32,903 bases of DNA from positions 1-32,903 of the forward strand of contig DDZV01000006.1 in the NCBI GenBank assembly GCA_002346475.1, given 5' to 3'. Position 1 is the first letter of the stretch, and every line of letters starts with the position of its first letter. The DNA is from Acidobacteria bacterium UBA2999 (GTDB lineage Bacteria > Acidobacteriota > Vicinamibacteria > Vicinamibacterales > UBA2999). Below are positions 8,001-16,158 of the stretch, one piece after another. The position numbers were made by a program, and so were the translations under genes. The notes under the pieces are model-generated. The model was not told where the DNA came from. It was given only the letters and a program-made list of their open reading frames with translations, and made no database searches.

Positions 8001-8542
8001 TTCAACTCATCATTAACAGAGAGTTGGGATTGAACTTTTGCGAGAACCCATGGCAGGGTAGTTTCATTATTGATCGCCTCACCGATATGGTTGAGGAAGC
8101 TGTATACAAAGAGTTTGAGGCTATTAGCGAGCGAGGCGGTGTGCTTGGTGCAATGGATACTATGTACCAGCGCGGTAAAATTCAAGAGGAAAGTCTTTTC
8201 TACGAACAGAAAAAACATGACGGCAGTCTTCCACTTATTGGCGTTAATACATTTCTCCCACGTGAGCATGCAGGAGAAACTTCTACAACTATTGAGCTGA
8301 TCCGGTCAACGGAAGAGGAGAAGGGACATCAGATCGCTAATGTAGAAACATTTCGACGGGTTCGTAATAGTATGACGGCAGTGGACGAGAGTGCTGCTGG
8401 ATCGTTACCTCACCTTCAGAAGATTTCTAAAGATCGAAAGAATATTTTTGAAAGCTTAATGGAGGCAGTCAAATATAATTCGCTCGGTCAGATTAGTCGT
8501 TCTCTCTATGATGTTGGTGGTGAATACCGTCGTAATATGTAG
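5057..8542 (+). CDS. icmF: Fused isobutyryl-CoA mutase (B12 domain, MeaB-type GTPase, mutase)
   Basis: Interconverts isobutyryl-CoA and n-butyryl-CoA with adenosylcobalamin; some members also act on isovaleryl/pivalyl-CoA. Domain order fits IcmF. An N-terminal B12-binding domain (about residues 20-150) has SLFDGHDAA, with the cobalt-coordinating His, and SSYQGGHVEYF. A MeaB-like chaperone GTPase has P-loop GTGGAGKS (216-223), ETAGIGQSD and NKYD (356-359). A C-terminal mutase barrel contains YPYTAGVYPYRR and SISGYHIAEAGANP. Two specificity residues favour isobutyryl- over methylmalonyl-CoA. Phe616 in RMFAGEGTPE stands where methylmalonyl-CoA mutase has Tyr, and Gln803 in KEDQAQNTC stands where it has Arg. 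The ATG at 5057 is preferred over TTG at 5051; neither has a clear ribosome binding site. The gene stands alone, with no visible acyl-CoA partner genes. Confidence 0.95.
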   Translation: MSTLAKSKTSEQVTGSSNESQLRFVTAASLFDGHDAAINVMRRLIQSQGVEVIHLGHNRSVEDVVRAALQEDADAIALSSYQGGHVEYFKYMVDMLRDRGASHIRVIGGGGGTITPEEISELEAYGVERIYHPNDGMRMGLVAMIEDAVTRVRQATTDNGVLGSAIFSDGSIEDEISIGRALSAIEENRINDREIAELRKSWEQSTNSTPVIGVTGTGGAGKSSVVDELLIRFLDSSPKMRIAVLAIDPTRRRSGGALLGDRIRVNALRSPRVFMRSMATRRQNAATSAVLKDCISFLKSVGYDLVVVETAGIGQSDSEIVDLVDFPIYVMTSEYGAASQLEKIDMLDFAELVVLNKYDKRGAEDALRDVRKQWKRNRNAFKLTDEDIPVYPTIASQFNDPGITWMFANACRLMQHKLNLSSDVWPKNIDVLLKEPRATTLIPSSRLRYLAEISEQGRDIDQEIKKQVEAVERAQAIWQALGEVKDQKRPEVLASYAKDDLTDSTDQSLTILRQRYQDAISALSTEAIALLQSWPERLKTITDEHYMYEVRGKAVQGKNYLESLSRQRVPKLAAPTYKSWGELLSFLMRENLPGSYPYTAGVYPYRRMGEDPIRMFAGEGTPERTNRRFHYLSIGQKAVRLSTAFDSVTLYGEDPHSRPDIYGKIGNSGVSIATLDDMKKLYSGFDLSAPSTSVSMTINGPAPIILAMFMNTAIDQAVERYLKEDPKRWKTAQAKIDALYSGRIKPKYQGSLPEGNEGLGLGLLGVTGEQVVDLETYRRIKKETLAKVRGTVQADILKEDQAQNTCIFSTEFALRMMGDVQQFFVEHDVRNFYSVSISGYHIAEAGANPISQLAFTLANGFTIVECYLARGMKIDDFGPNLSFFFSNGMDPEYSVIGRVARRIWARAMRERYNANERSQMLKYHIQTSGRSLHSQEIQFNDIRTTLQALYALFDNCNSLHTNAYDEAITTPTEESVRRAVAIQLIINRELGLNFCENPWQGSFIIDRLTDMVEEAVYKEFEAISERGGVLGAMDTMYQRGKIQEESLFYEQKKHDGSLPLIGVNTFLPREHAGETSTTIELIRSTEEEKGHQIANVETFRRVRNSMTAVDESAAGSLPHLQKISKDRKNIFESLMEAVKYNSLGQISRSLYDVGGEYRRNM

Positions 8543-8646
8543 AACATCTAGACAGAAATTCTCCTGGCAACCAGTTAGAAATTATTTTTACAATTTTTTA
8601 TTTTTCTTACCATGTCGCTTATGTAGCCTTATGTTAGGGTTTTTAC

Positions 8647-9951
8647 GTGGAAAGTACGGTAAAAAAACCAAGCTCAACCCGTCCTTGGGCATCTTTAGTA
8701 CGACATGAAGATTGGCTCGCAGTGTGGACAGCAGCTGTTTTTATTCTTCTTGTGCTAGCTGGTTTCCGCATAACCCTGCCAATTTTTGGGTGGAATGTAC
8801 CAAGCGATCTTAGAAGTATTTTTATAGCTGACAATTTTATTGCGATACTGTTCTCTGGTTTTACTGTTGCTATTTTCACCAGTCTTGCGGCTCGTTTGAT
8901 GGGTGGCTCAGTTGTCAGGTTTTTTGTGGGTTTTCCAGTTCTGTACATCCTTGCGTGTGTGGCATTACTGCTAGCTGGAAATGCGACTGTTTCCAATTGG
9001 GGCTTTGAGTACGTAATCTTTGCGTTCTTAGTTGGTTTAATAATTAGCAATTGTGTTGGTGTCCCTGATTGGTTGATGGAAGTCGTACGTACTGAATTTT
9101 ATATCAAGGTTGGACTTGTTATTCTTGGTACAAACATCCTCTTTGGAAATATCATGCAGGGAGGTTTCCTTGGATTAATTCAGGCGCTTCTAGTTGTAAC
9201 GGTTGTTTGGAGTTTATGTTTCAGACTTGCTAAGCGTCTTAACGTCGACGATGAATTTGCTGCTATTTTAGCATCAGCAGTTTCTATCTGTGGGGTTTCA
9301 GCAGCGATTGCGGCCTGCGGTGCAATCCAGGGTGATCGAAAAAAACTTTCATATGTAACGTCCCTAGTTTTGATTATAGCTGCACCAATGATGGTTGTGA
9401 TGCCTCACCTGGTCAGGGTTTTCAGTATTCCTGATGTCGTCGGGGGTGCCTGGCTCGGAGGGACACTTGATACGAGTGCATCGGTTGTTGCTTCTGGAGA
9501 AATGATTAGTGAAGTAGCCAGAGATGCTGCTGTAGTTGTAAAACTGTCACAAAACGTGCTCATAGGAGTTGCAGCATTTATACTCACAATCTGGTGGACG
9601 GTAAAAGATAAAGGCGCAGGCCACCCTCGTCCAAGTGCAAAAGTTATCTGGGAGCGTTTCCCGAAGTTTGTTCTTGGTTTTATTGTGGCATCTTTTGTGT
9701 TTTCTTTTGTTGTCAGCGAAGTGCAGATTGCTGAAACAAAAGCTCTGTTAACAAACTTCCGAACAATTTGGTTTGCGCTTGCTTTTGTATCTATAGGACT
9801 TGAGACGAGGTTTACGGATTTGTTGACAGTACAGGGCGGGCGTCCTGCTCTCGCATTCTTAGGTGGACAGATCTTTAATATTTTTTGGACACTTTTATTA
9901 GCCTACTTGATCTTTGGCGGAGTTTTCTTCCAGCAACCAGCCTTTGGTTGA
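8647..9951 (+). CDS. YeiH/UPF0324-family putative sulfate exporter-type membrane transporter
   Basis: A 434-residue protein with about eleven hydrophobic segments. Diagnostic YeiH-family stretches are FYIKVGLVILGTNILFGNI, SAVSICGVSAAIAACGAI, GAWLGGTLDTSASVVASG and SIGLETRFTDL. The family is annotated as putative sulfate (or other anion) exporters, but the substrate is rarely proven and nothing nearby identifies it. The protein is longer than typical members because of an N-terminal extension of about 90 residues with extra membrane segments. The start is GTG at 8647, with AGGG 7 bases upstream. Its neighbours do not form an obvious pathway with it. Confidence 0.85.
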   Translation: MESTVKKPSSTRPWASLVRHEDWLAVWTAAVFILLVLAGFRITLPIFGWNVPSDLRSIFIADNFIAILFSGFTVAIFTSLAARLMGGSVVRFFVGFPVLYILACVALLLAGNATVSNWGFEYVIFAFLVGLIISNCVGVPDWLMEVVRTEFYIKVGLVILGTNILFGNIMQGGFLGLIQALLVVTVVWSLCFRLAKRLNVDDEFAAILASAVSICGVSAAIAACGAIQGDRKKLSYVTSLVLIIAAPMMVVMPHLVRVFSIPDVVGGAWLGGTLDTSASVVASGEMISEVARDAAVVVKLSQNVLIGVAAFILTIWWTVKDKGAGHPRPSAKVIWERFPKFVLGFIVASFVFSFVVSEVQIAETKALLTNFRTIWFALAFVSIGLETRFTDLLTVQGGRPALAFLGGQIFNIFWTLLLAYLIFGGVFFQQPAFG

Positions 9952-10030
9952 TTAAGTAGTTCTTTTATCCTCATCAGATTTTTCAAGCGTACAGAGATAA
10001 TGGTTAGTGTGTGTATGCTAAAGATATTTC

Positions 10031-10717
10031 ATGAATACGAAGGCCGTCCTATTCTTAGTAAACGGATTCAAAATGACGAGATTACTGCCAACTGAGTTAA
10101 GTGCTTACCTTGAAGCACTTGTTCCGAAACGTTCACCAGAATTACAAGCGATGGAAGTTGACGCTCGTAAAACTAATTTTCCCATTATTGGTCCTACGAG
10201 TGGGCATTTATGCTATTTAATTGCCAAAATGATAGGTGCTCGCCGAATTTTTGAGTTGGGATCAGGTTTTGGGTATTCAACAGCCTTTTTCGCGAAGGCT
10301 GTTCAAGACAATGGTGGTGGTGTCGTTAATCATGTTGTGTGGGATGCAAAGTTGTCAAAGAAGGCTAAACGCCATCTGAGCGCTCTTGGTTTTAACGATG
10401 TCGTGAAGTACCACGTTTGTGAAGCTGTTGAAGCGTTACGTAGTGCAGAAGAGTCATTTGATCTTATTTTTAACGATATTGACAAGGAAGCATATCCAGA
10501 TGCACTGCCTATAATTGAGGCAAAGCTCAAGCCAGGCGGTGTGCTGATTGTTGATAACATGCTCTGGAGTGGTCGCGTTTTTGATCCATCTGATAAGTCT
10601 CCAGAAACCAGAGCGATTCTAGAGTTGTCTCACATGCTTACCGCAAGTCCACATTGGACATCAGCGCTTGTCCCAATTCGTGATGGACTCATGGTGGCTT
10701 TTAAAGAGCCGAAGTGA
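10031..10717 (+). CDS. SAM-dependent O-methyltransferase (Methyltransf_3 / caffeoyl-CoA type)
   Basis: A 228-residue soluble protein. The SAM-binding motif I is FELGSGFGYSTAFFAKA. LIFNDIDKEAYPDALP is the characteristic D-x-D-K-x-x-Y-P metal/substrate segment of family 3 O-methyltransferases, and GGVLIVDNMLWSGRV follows. Bacterial members usually methylate catechol-like or other hydroxyl groups with Mg2+. The specific substrate is not predictable here. The start is uncertain: ATG at 10031 gives a 14-residue hydrophobic lead not usual in the family. ATG at 10073 (MTRLLPTELSAYLEAL) fits family lengths well, and neither has a strong ribosome binding site. Confidence 0.88.
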   Translation: MNTKAVLFLVNGFKMTRLLPTELSAYLEALVPKRSPELQAMEVDARKTNFPIIGPTSGHLCYLIAKMIGARRIFELGSGFGYSTAFFAKAVQDNGGGVVNHVVWDAKLSKKAKRHLSALGFNDVVKYHVCEAVEALRSAEESFDLIFNDIDKEAYPDALPIIEAKLKPGGVLIVDNMLWSGRVFDPSDKSPETRAILELSHMLTASPHWTSALVPIRDGLMVAFKEPK

Positions 10718-10770
10718 CATCAAGCATTTTATTGTGCATTACAGAACGCTCATAACCCCATACTTCTTAG

Positions 10771-12717
10771 ATGGCTACGCCTAAAATTGCTCCGTATGGA
10801 ACTTGGACTTCAACTTTGTCAGCAGCGGATGTTGCCGCTGAGACACTGCATCTTAGTTGTGTTGCTGTGGATGGTGATGATATCTACTGGCTGGAAGGAC
10901 GTCCACAAGAGGGTGGTCGGAATGTTGTAGTTCGTTGTACTGCAGATGGGAATATTAACGATATTACTCCTAAAGGTATCGATATTCGTACCCGCGTACA
11001 CGAATATGGAGGAGGCGCCTTTACAGTTATTCAAGGTAATATTTTCTACATAAACTCTGCAGATCAGCGCTTATATCAAATGTCAGCAGTCAGTGATTTA
11101 AGCGATGCTCCTCTTTCTCAACCGCTCACTCCGCCGGGGCATTGGTTTTATGCAGATTTCACAATAGATTTTGTTCGGCAACGCCTCATTTGTATTCGTG
11201 AAGATCATACCGTTGCAGGACAAGAAGCAGTTACGACTCTTGTGCTTGTGTCTCTTGAGGGAATGTCAGAAGTCAAGGTTATTGCCTCTGGATACAATTT
11301 TTATTCGACGCCACGGTTTAGTGCAGATGGATGTCGTCTCGCTTGGCTTTCCTGGAATCATCCGCTGATGCCATGGGATGGCACTGAACTCTGGGTTGCT
11401 GACGTGAATAATGATGGGATGCTTGAAAATTGTGAGCGTATCGCAGGAGGGACATCTGAATCTATTTATCAGCCAGAGTGGTCAGTGTCCGGAGAATTAT
11501 ATTTTATTAGCGATCGAACAGGTTGGTGGCAGCTCTATCGATACAGTGGTGAGTGTGTGCAGTCAGTACTGCAAGAACAACCACCACTCGCAGAGTTTGG
11601 TAGGCCACAGTGGATTCTCGGAACTTCTAGTTTTGCAATAACAGGGCCATCAGGTCTTCTCGCATCTTATGTGCGAGAAGGTCATTGGAGGCTTGCGACA
11701 ATTAATACTGAGACTGAACAGTTAACCGATATATCTACCAAGCTTCAGCCTTTGGAGTGGGTTGCTACAACAAAGACACACGCAATTTGGATTGGGGCCT
11801 CATCGTTACAAGCTCCAGCTGTTGTGAAGACAGATCTTCAAAGTGGCATCACTACTACGCTACGCACTTCTAACATAACAAGTATTGATTTAGAGTCTAT
11901 TTCAAAGCCTGTGGAGATTGTTTTTCCGACAGATGGAGATCAAGCTCATGGGTTTTTCTACCCCCCGTGCAATAGCAACTGGAGGTCTAACACAGATGAG
12001 CACCCACCGTTAATTGTTCTTAGTCATGGTGGTCCAACAGCAGCAGCAAGTTCGACGCTCAATTTAAAAATTCAGTTTTGGACAAGTCGTGGTTTTGGAG
12101 TTCTTGATGTAAATTATAGAGGAAGCTCAGGTTATGGGAGAGAGTATCGACAGAAGCTACATGGTCAATGGGGCATAGTTGACGTCGTAGATGTCGTCAA
12201 CGCAGCCCGTTATTTGGTCGATCAAGGTCAAGCAGACGCACAAAGATTGATCATTAGAGGTGCCAGTGCTGGGGGTTATACAACTTTAGCTGCGTTGGTT
12301 AGATATCCAGAGGTATTTAGTGCCGGAGCTAGTTACTACGGCGTCGTTGATATAGAAGCGCTTGCACATGATACGCATAAATTTGAATCACGCTACCTTG
12401 AAACGCTGGTAGGTTCTTATACGGAATCGAGAGATCTCTATCTCGATCGTTCACCAATTCATGCCATGGATCAGCTAGCATGTCCGCTTATCCTATTCCA
12501 AGGGCTTGAAGATCGAGTAGTGCCACCCAATCAGTCACAGATGGTCGCTGAGGCAGCACGTGCAAATGGCTTGCCTGTTAAACTTTTAACTTTTGATGGT
12601 GAGCAGCATGGATTTAAAAAGGCAGAGACAATCGCGCGCTGCTTTGAAGCTGAGTTGTCATTTTACAAAAATATTTTTGGGTTAGCGTCTGATTCTTATG
12701 ACGATACAGGGCGGTGA
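10771..12717 (+). CDS. S9-family (prolyl oligopeptidase-type) serine peptidase
   Basis: A 648-residue protein with a beta-propeller N-terminal half (WD40-like repeats such as YSTPRFSADGCRLAWLSW and YQPEWSVSGELYFISDRTG). A C-terminal alpha/beta hydrolase domain starts near residue 390. The catalytic triad is visible: Ser499 in RGASAGGYT, Asp581 in GLEDRVVPPN and His613 in GEQHGFKK. HGGPTAAA supplies the oxyanion region. It resembles dipeptidyl/acylaminoacyl peptidases that trim short peptides. There is no signal peptide, so a cytoplasmic location is likely. The stop codon is followed at once by the TTG start of an ABC ATPase, suggesting one transcript. Confidence 0.93.
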   Translation: MATPKIAPYGTWTSTLSAADVAAETLHLSCVAVDGDDIYWLEGRPQEGGRNVVVRCTADGNINDITPKGIDIRTRVHEYGGGAFTVIQGNIFYINSADQRLYQMSAVSDLSDAPLSQPLTPPGHWFYADFTIDFVRQRLICIREDHTVAGQEAVTTLVLVSLEGMSEVKVIASGYNFYSTPRFSADGCRLAWLSWNHPLMPWDGTELWVADVNNDGMLENCERIAGGTSESIYQPEWSVSGELYFISDRTGWWQLYRYSGECVQSVLQEQPPLAEFGRPQWILGTSSFAITGPSGLLASYVREGHWRLATINTETEQLTDISTKLQPLEWVATTKTHAIWIGASSLQAPAVVKTDLQSGITTTLRTSNITSIDLESISKPVEIVFPTDGDQAHGFFYPPCNSNWRSNTDEHPPLIVLSHGGPTAAASSTLNLKIQFWTSRGFGVLDVNYRGSSGYGREYRQKLHGQWGIVDVVDVVNAARYLVDQGQADAQRLIIRGASAGGYTTLAALVRYPEVFSAGASYYGVVDIEALAHDTHKFESRYLETLVGSYTESRDLYLDRSPIHAMDQLACPLILFQGLEDRVVPPNQSQMVAEAARANGLPVKLLTFDGEQHGFKKAETIARCFEAELSFYKNIFGLASDSYDDTGR

Positions 12718-13539
12718 TTGCTGGTGGTTAATGTAGGTCCGCCAATATTAGAGCTTCAGAGTGCAACAGTGATTCGTGGAGGAGTACGTACACTTGATGC
12801 TCTCACGCTAGCAGTTCGTTCAGATGAACATACAGCTATTATTGGACCGAATGGATCAGGCAAGTCGTCATTTATTAGACTGCTCACATTGGAAGACTAT
12901 CCTTTGGCTGTTGACAGAGAAACTTCGGCCGTGCGACTTTTTGGACAAGCACGATGGAATATTTTCGAGCTTCGATCCCAGTTAGGCATTGTGTCTGGTG
13001 ACCTGGATGCTAGTTTTGCGTTACAGACACGGGGTGGAAATGTAGATGCTCTTGAAGCAGTTATTTCTGGATTTTTTTCAAGCCAAGGATTGTTTGCACA
13101 TCAAGAGGTTACTGAATTGATGCGGGGAGAGGCTCGAAAAGCTTTAAAAAGCATTGGAGCCTTATCACTTGAAGGAAAAGCACTAACAACAATGTCTGCT
13201 GGGGAAAAGCGCCGTGTATTAATTGCGCGGGCGCTTGTCAGGGGCCCTCGCGCTCTTTTATTAGATGAGCCGACTACGGGGCTTGATCTTGTAGCACGCC
13301 ATAAATTTATGGGCTCCATCCGTGGACTTGCTAGAGCAGGAACGACGGTTATCCTTGTTACGCATCATATTGAGGAAATCGTGCCAGAGATACAGCGGGT
13401 CGTCCTATTACGAAAGGGGCGTATTGTGTGCGATGGACCACCAGAAGTAGTTTTAACTAATGAACAGCTTAGTTTGGCTTATGGGATTCAGTTGGATGTA
13501 GAGCGTAATGGTGACTATTATCATGTGAGAGTATTGTGA
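12718..13539 (+). CDS. ABC-type ATP-binding protein, no permease nearby
   Basis: A 273-residue ATPase with Walker A GPNGSGKSS and a degenerate signature MSAGEKRRVLIARAL in place of LSGGQ. It also has Walker B ALLLDEPTTGLD and switch His in VTHHIEEIVPE. The overall form resembles the single-domain ModF/iron-chelate importer ATPases. No permease or binding protein is adjacent, so its transport partner or a non-transport role is unknown. The start is a TTG directly after the S9 peptidase stop, with GGGCGGTGA just upstream; GTG at 12724 is an alternative. Tight spacing implies co-translation with the peptidase gene. Confidence 0.88.
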   Translation: MLVVNVGPPILELQSATVIRGGVRTLDALTLAVRSDEHTAIIGPNGSGKSSFIRLLTLEDYPLAVDRETSAVRLFGQARWNIFELRSQLGIVSGDLDASFALQTRGGNVDALEAVISGFFSSQGLFAHQEVTELMRGEARKALKSIGALSLEGKALTTMSAGEKRRVLIARALVRGPRALLLDEPTTGLDLVARHKFMGSIRGLARAGTTVILVTHHIEEIVPEIQRVVLLRKGRIVCDGPPEVVLTNEQLSLAYGIQLDVERNGDYYHVRVL

Positions 13540-13606
13540 AATAAGGCTAGTACAGCTATTTTTTTGAGTGGCAGGGCGAACAATTATAATTAGTGGGGAG
13601 AGATTA

Positions 13607-14167
13607 ATGAGAGGACAAATTTCACTGGCAGTGGCAGTCTTGGTTGGTTTGCAAGTAGTTGGTATGTGGGCCATGCAAGACACTACGCAAATTCATCCAG
13701 GTATGGGTGGTAGCCCTCATGTCCGAACAGAGTGGGCGGTTGCTGGTGCAAACATTTCTATTGAGTATGGGAGGCCTTATCTGAAAGGTCGAACAATTGG
13801 AAAAGATCTGGTTCCTTATGGAGAGGTATGGCGAGCAGGGGCAGATGAAGCTACTACGCTGACCATTGATAAAACCCTTATATTTGGGAATGTAACAGTA
13901 TTGCCTGGTACGTACACGCTTTGGGTTATGCCAGCAGCGGATCAATGGTTGCTTATTGTGAATAAACAGACTGGTCAGTGGGGCACAATGTACGACGCGA
14001 GCAATGATCTCGGACGAGTTGAGATGATGCTTGAGGAATTATCAGAGCCAGTGGAGCAGCACACTTTTTCAATTGATGAAAAAGTCAATGGTGGTGTTTT
14101 GAAGATTGAGTTTGGAACGACTCGTGCTTCAATAAAATTTAGCACTTATTCTAGAATAAGCTTCTAA
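13607..14167 (+). CDS. DUF2911 domain protein, exported
   Basis: A 186-residue protein. It opens with a signal-peptide-like stretch (residues 1-23, MRGQISLAVAVLVGLQVVGM), then the DUF2911 core: IEYGRPYLKGRTIG, VPYGEVWRAGADEATTLT and LPGTYTLWVMP, with a C-terminal beta-rich segment. DUF2911 proteins are common in Bacteroidota and Acidobacteriota and have no established function. The open frame could start at GTG 13568, but ATG 13607 has GGGGAGAG about 5 bases before it and yields a sensible signal peptide. It is followed by a hairpin shared with the convergent aldo/keto reductase gene. Confidence 0.88.
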   Translation: MRGQISLAVAVLVGLQVVGMWAMQDTTQIHPGMGGSPHVRTEWAVAGANISIEYGRPYLKGRTIGKDLVPYGEVWRAGADEATTLTIDKTLIFGNVTVLPGTYTLWVMPAADQWLLIVNKQTGQWGTMYDASNDLGRVEMMLEELSEPVEQHTFSIDEKVNGGVLKIEFGTTRASIKFSTYSRISF

Positions 14168-14183
14168 TTTAAATTAAGCGATA

Positions 14184-14207
14184 GCGGGAGGTTTACAAGC
14201 CTCCCGC
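14184..14207. terminator. Bidirectional hairpin between convergent genes
   Basis: GCGGGAGG (14184-14191) pairs perfectly with CCTCCCGC (14200-14207) around an 8-base loop. It sits between the DUF2911 stop and the aldo/keto reductase stop, so could end both transcripts. Neither side has a strong T run. Confidence 0.55.
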
Positions 14208-14215
14208 GAGGTGCT

Positions 14216-15250
14216 TTAGTCAGCAATAGGACTTGGCCGAGATGGCCCGCTACCAATATTGAGCTGATCGACAGCTGTTGCAATTTCATTAAGGTCAGCA
14301 GTAGTGATACGTAATGTTCCTGCCTGAATCCAGTCATCAACTTGTGAAGCACTACGCGCACCTACAATAGCTCCTGTGACACCAGGCCACGCTAATGTCC
14401 AGGCGATAGCTATCGCCCCAGGAGTTGCTTGATATCTGACAGCAATTGACGCCAACCTATTTGCTAAATCAAGGCCCTTGCGTAATTCTTCGTCTCTAAA
14501 GCGAGGCGATTGAGAACGCCAGTCATCTGCGGGCAATTGAGCAACACGTTCCTTTGAGAATGTTCCACTTAATAATCCTGATTGCATGGTGCTGTAGACA
14601 ATAACCCCAGTCTTATTTTTGTAGCACCAGGGAATTTCTTCTTTCCCAGAACCACGACGCATAGCAGAAAAAGGTGGTTGCGAAGCATCTACGTGACCCA
14701 GGTGCTCGGCAGCTTGTAGCTGGGTGATTGAATGATTAGATAGCCCAAGTGCACGTACTTTGCCTGTAGTTTTTAGTTCTAGCAATGTTCCCCAGTAATC
14801 CTCAAGCGGAGTACCGTCGCTAGGAGGCCAATGCATTTGATAGAGATCAATTTGTTCGACTTTCAGGCGTTGCAGTGAAGCATCGAGCTCACGTCGCAGA
14901 CTGTGCGGATTAGCGATCTTTTGTGGAATTGCAGAAGAATCTTTTTCATTCCAAACCATGCCACACTTCGTAAAAACGTAAGGACGTTCATTACGAGGTA
15001 TATCCTGAAGTGCACGAGATACAATTTTCTCAGCGTGCCCGAGTCCATAAACAGCTGCTGTATCTATCCAATTGATGCCAAGTGATACTGCGTGTTTAAT
15101 TGCTTCAATGGAATCTTCATCTTTTTGTGCTCCCCAACCGAAAGCATAGCCACCTCCACCAGTGACCCATGTGCCGAATCCAATGCCAGTGAGTTGCATG
15201 CCGGTATTGCCGAGTGGTCGAGTTGGAAGTGGAGTATTTACTCTCACCAT
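14216..15250 (-). CDS. Aldo/keto reductase
   Basis: A 344-residue NAD(P)H-dependent TIM-barrel oxidoreductase. N-terminal RPLGNTGMQLTGIGFGTW leads into the catalytic tetrad: Asp in INWIDTAAVYG, Tyr in the same segment, Lys in YVFTKCGMVW and His in LYQMHWPPSD. The C-terminal cofactor loop includes GAIVGARSASQVDDW. It most resembles the AKR5/AKR11-13-type general reductases that act on aldehydes and ketones; the substrate is unknown. The gene diverges from the PEGA-protein gene, with 102 bases between them. The start is ATG at 15250, without a strong ribosome binding site. Confidence 0.93.
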   Translation of the reverse strand: MVRVNTPLPTRPLGNTGMQLTGIGFGTWVTGGGGYAFGWGAQKDEDSIEAIKHAVSLGINWIDTAAVYGLGHAEKIVSRALQDIPRNERPYVFTKCGMVWNEKDSSAIPQKIANPHSLRRELDASLQRLKVEQIDLYQMHWPPSDGTPLEDYWGTLLELKTTGKVRALGLSNHSITQLQAAEHLGHVDASQPPFSAMRRGSGKEEIPWCYKNKTGVIVYSTMQSGLLSGTFSKERVAQLPADDWRSQSPRFRDEELRKGLDLANRLASIAVRYQATPGAIAIAWTLAWPGVTGAIVGARSASQVDDWIQAGTLRITTADLNEIATAVDQLNIGSGPSRPSPIAD

Positions 15251-15352
15251 AGGAAGTTAGCCTAAAAGTTACTTGAGAGAAATGAACGGTATCATCAGAA
15301 TCGTTCCTGATACTACTGCACTAGACCCCAAAGGTCTGTTACGATTCCTAGT

Positions 15353-16111
15353 ATGAATCGACAAATGTTAGTTGTTGGGCTGGTAGCCATTATCTTGATT
15401 GGTTCTGGGGCGCTTTTGTTGAAGGTCTTCCAACCAGCGCCAGAACCAGTTGCTGAGAATATAGTACCTCAGCCAGTAGAACCTGAAAAACCAAAACCCA
15501 GTCCACCTCCAGAGCCAAAACCAGTTGCTCCGAGGAGACCTCCTGCACCTCCACCAGCGCCAGAACCAGTAGTTGAGGAAGAGGTCTCACTATTAGCAAC
15601 TCTTCATATCGACAGTGATGTACCTGGTACCCAAGTTTTTATTGATCGTGCTTATTTTGGAACCACGCCAGTCACTGCTGAGAATATTGATCTTGGCACT
15701 CACCAGATCAATGCATCTGTAGAGGGGTACGATGGGCTTGCACGCACGCTTGATGCAGTTCAAGGAGAGCAAGAGATCAAGTTTCTATTTCGGGAAGTGA
15801 GACTAGATGCGAGTGTAGATGTTATTCACAAGCATAGGTTTGGTTCGTGCACGGGTCGTCTCATTGCCACACCGCAAGCTCTGCGTTACGACACAATGCA
15901 TGAAGATGACATCTTTAGTGCAGGGTTATTAAACCTTGAGACATTTGAAGTTGATTATCTCGACAAGAATCTGAAGATTAGACCAAATGATAGTAAGCAG
16001 TATAATTTCACCGATCCGGAAGGGAACGCCGATCGCCTTTTTGTTTTTCATCGAGATGTGGAAAAGGCACGTGAACGTCTGAAAAACGGTGACCTGCCAG
16101 CACAGGATTAA
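15353..16111 (+). CDS. Membrane-anchored PEGA-domain protein with Pro/Glu-rich spacer
   Basis: A 252-residue protein in three parts. An N-terminal membrane anchor (about residues 5-25) comes first. A Pro/Glu/Lys-rich spacer (about 27-76, built from PAPEPV-like repeats) follows. A PEGA domain starts near residue 80 (LHIDSDVPGTQVFIDRAYFG, then TPVTAENIDLGTHQI). PEGA domains are small extracytoplasmic beta modules often tied to surface-layer or cell-wall proteins. The last 100 residues (RFGSCTGRLIATPQALRY onward) form a separate region of no family I recognise for certain, perhaps a PH-like fold. The spacer could span the periplasm. Function unknown. Confidence 0.8.
   Translation: MNRQMLVVGLVAIILIGSGALLLKVFQPAPEPVAENIVPQPVEPEKPKPSPPPEPKPVAPRRPPAPPPAPEPVVEEEVSLLATLHIDSDVPGTQVFIDRAYFGTTPVTAENIDLGTHQINASVEGYDGLARTLDAVQGEQEIKFLFREVRLDASVDVIHKHRFGSCTGRLIATPQALRYDTMHEDDIFSAGLLNLETFEVDYLDKNLKIRPNDSKQYNFTDPEGNADRLFVFHRDVEKARERLKNGDLPAQD
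15433..15570 (+). repeat. Direct repeat in the Pro-rich spacer of the PEGA protein
   Basis: The 18-base word ACCAGCGCCAGAACCAGT occurs exactly at 15433-15450 and again at 15553-15570, with diverged copies between (for example around 15510-15530). It encodes the PAPEPV units. It suggests the spacer grew by internal duplication and may vary in length between strains. Confidence 0.8.
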
Positions 16112-16158
16112 TAGAGCGGAGATACGCTTAGCAGTAAGGCTTCTAACTTTTTCTAAAA

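Noticed and set aside
5057..8542. Methylmalonyl-CoA mutase
   Set aside because: The GTPase is fused in the middle, and the two specificity positions carry Phe and Gln rather than Tyr and Arg.
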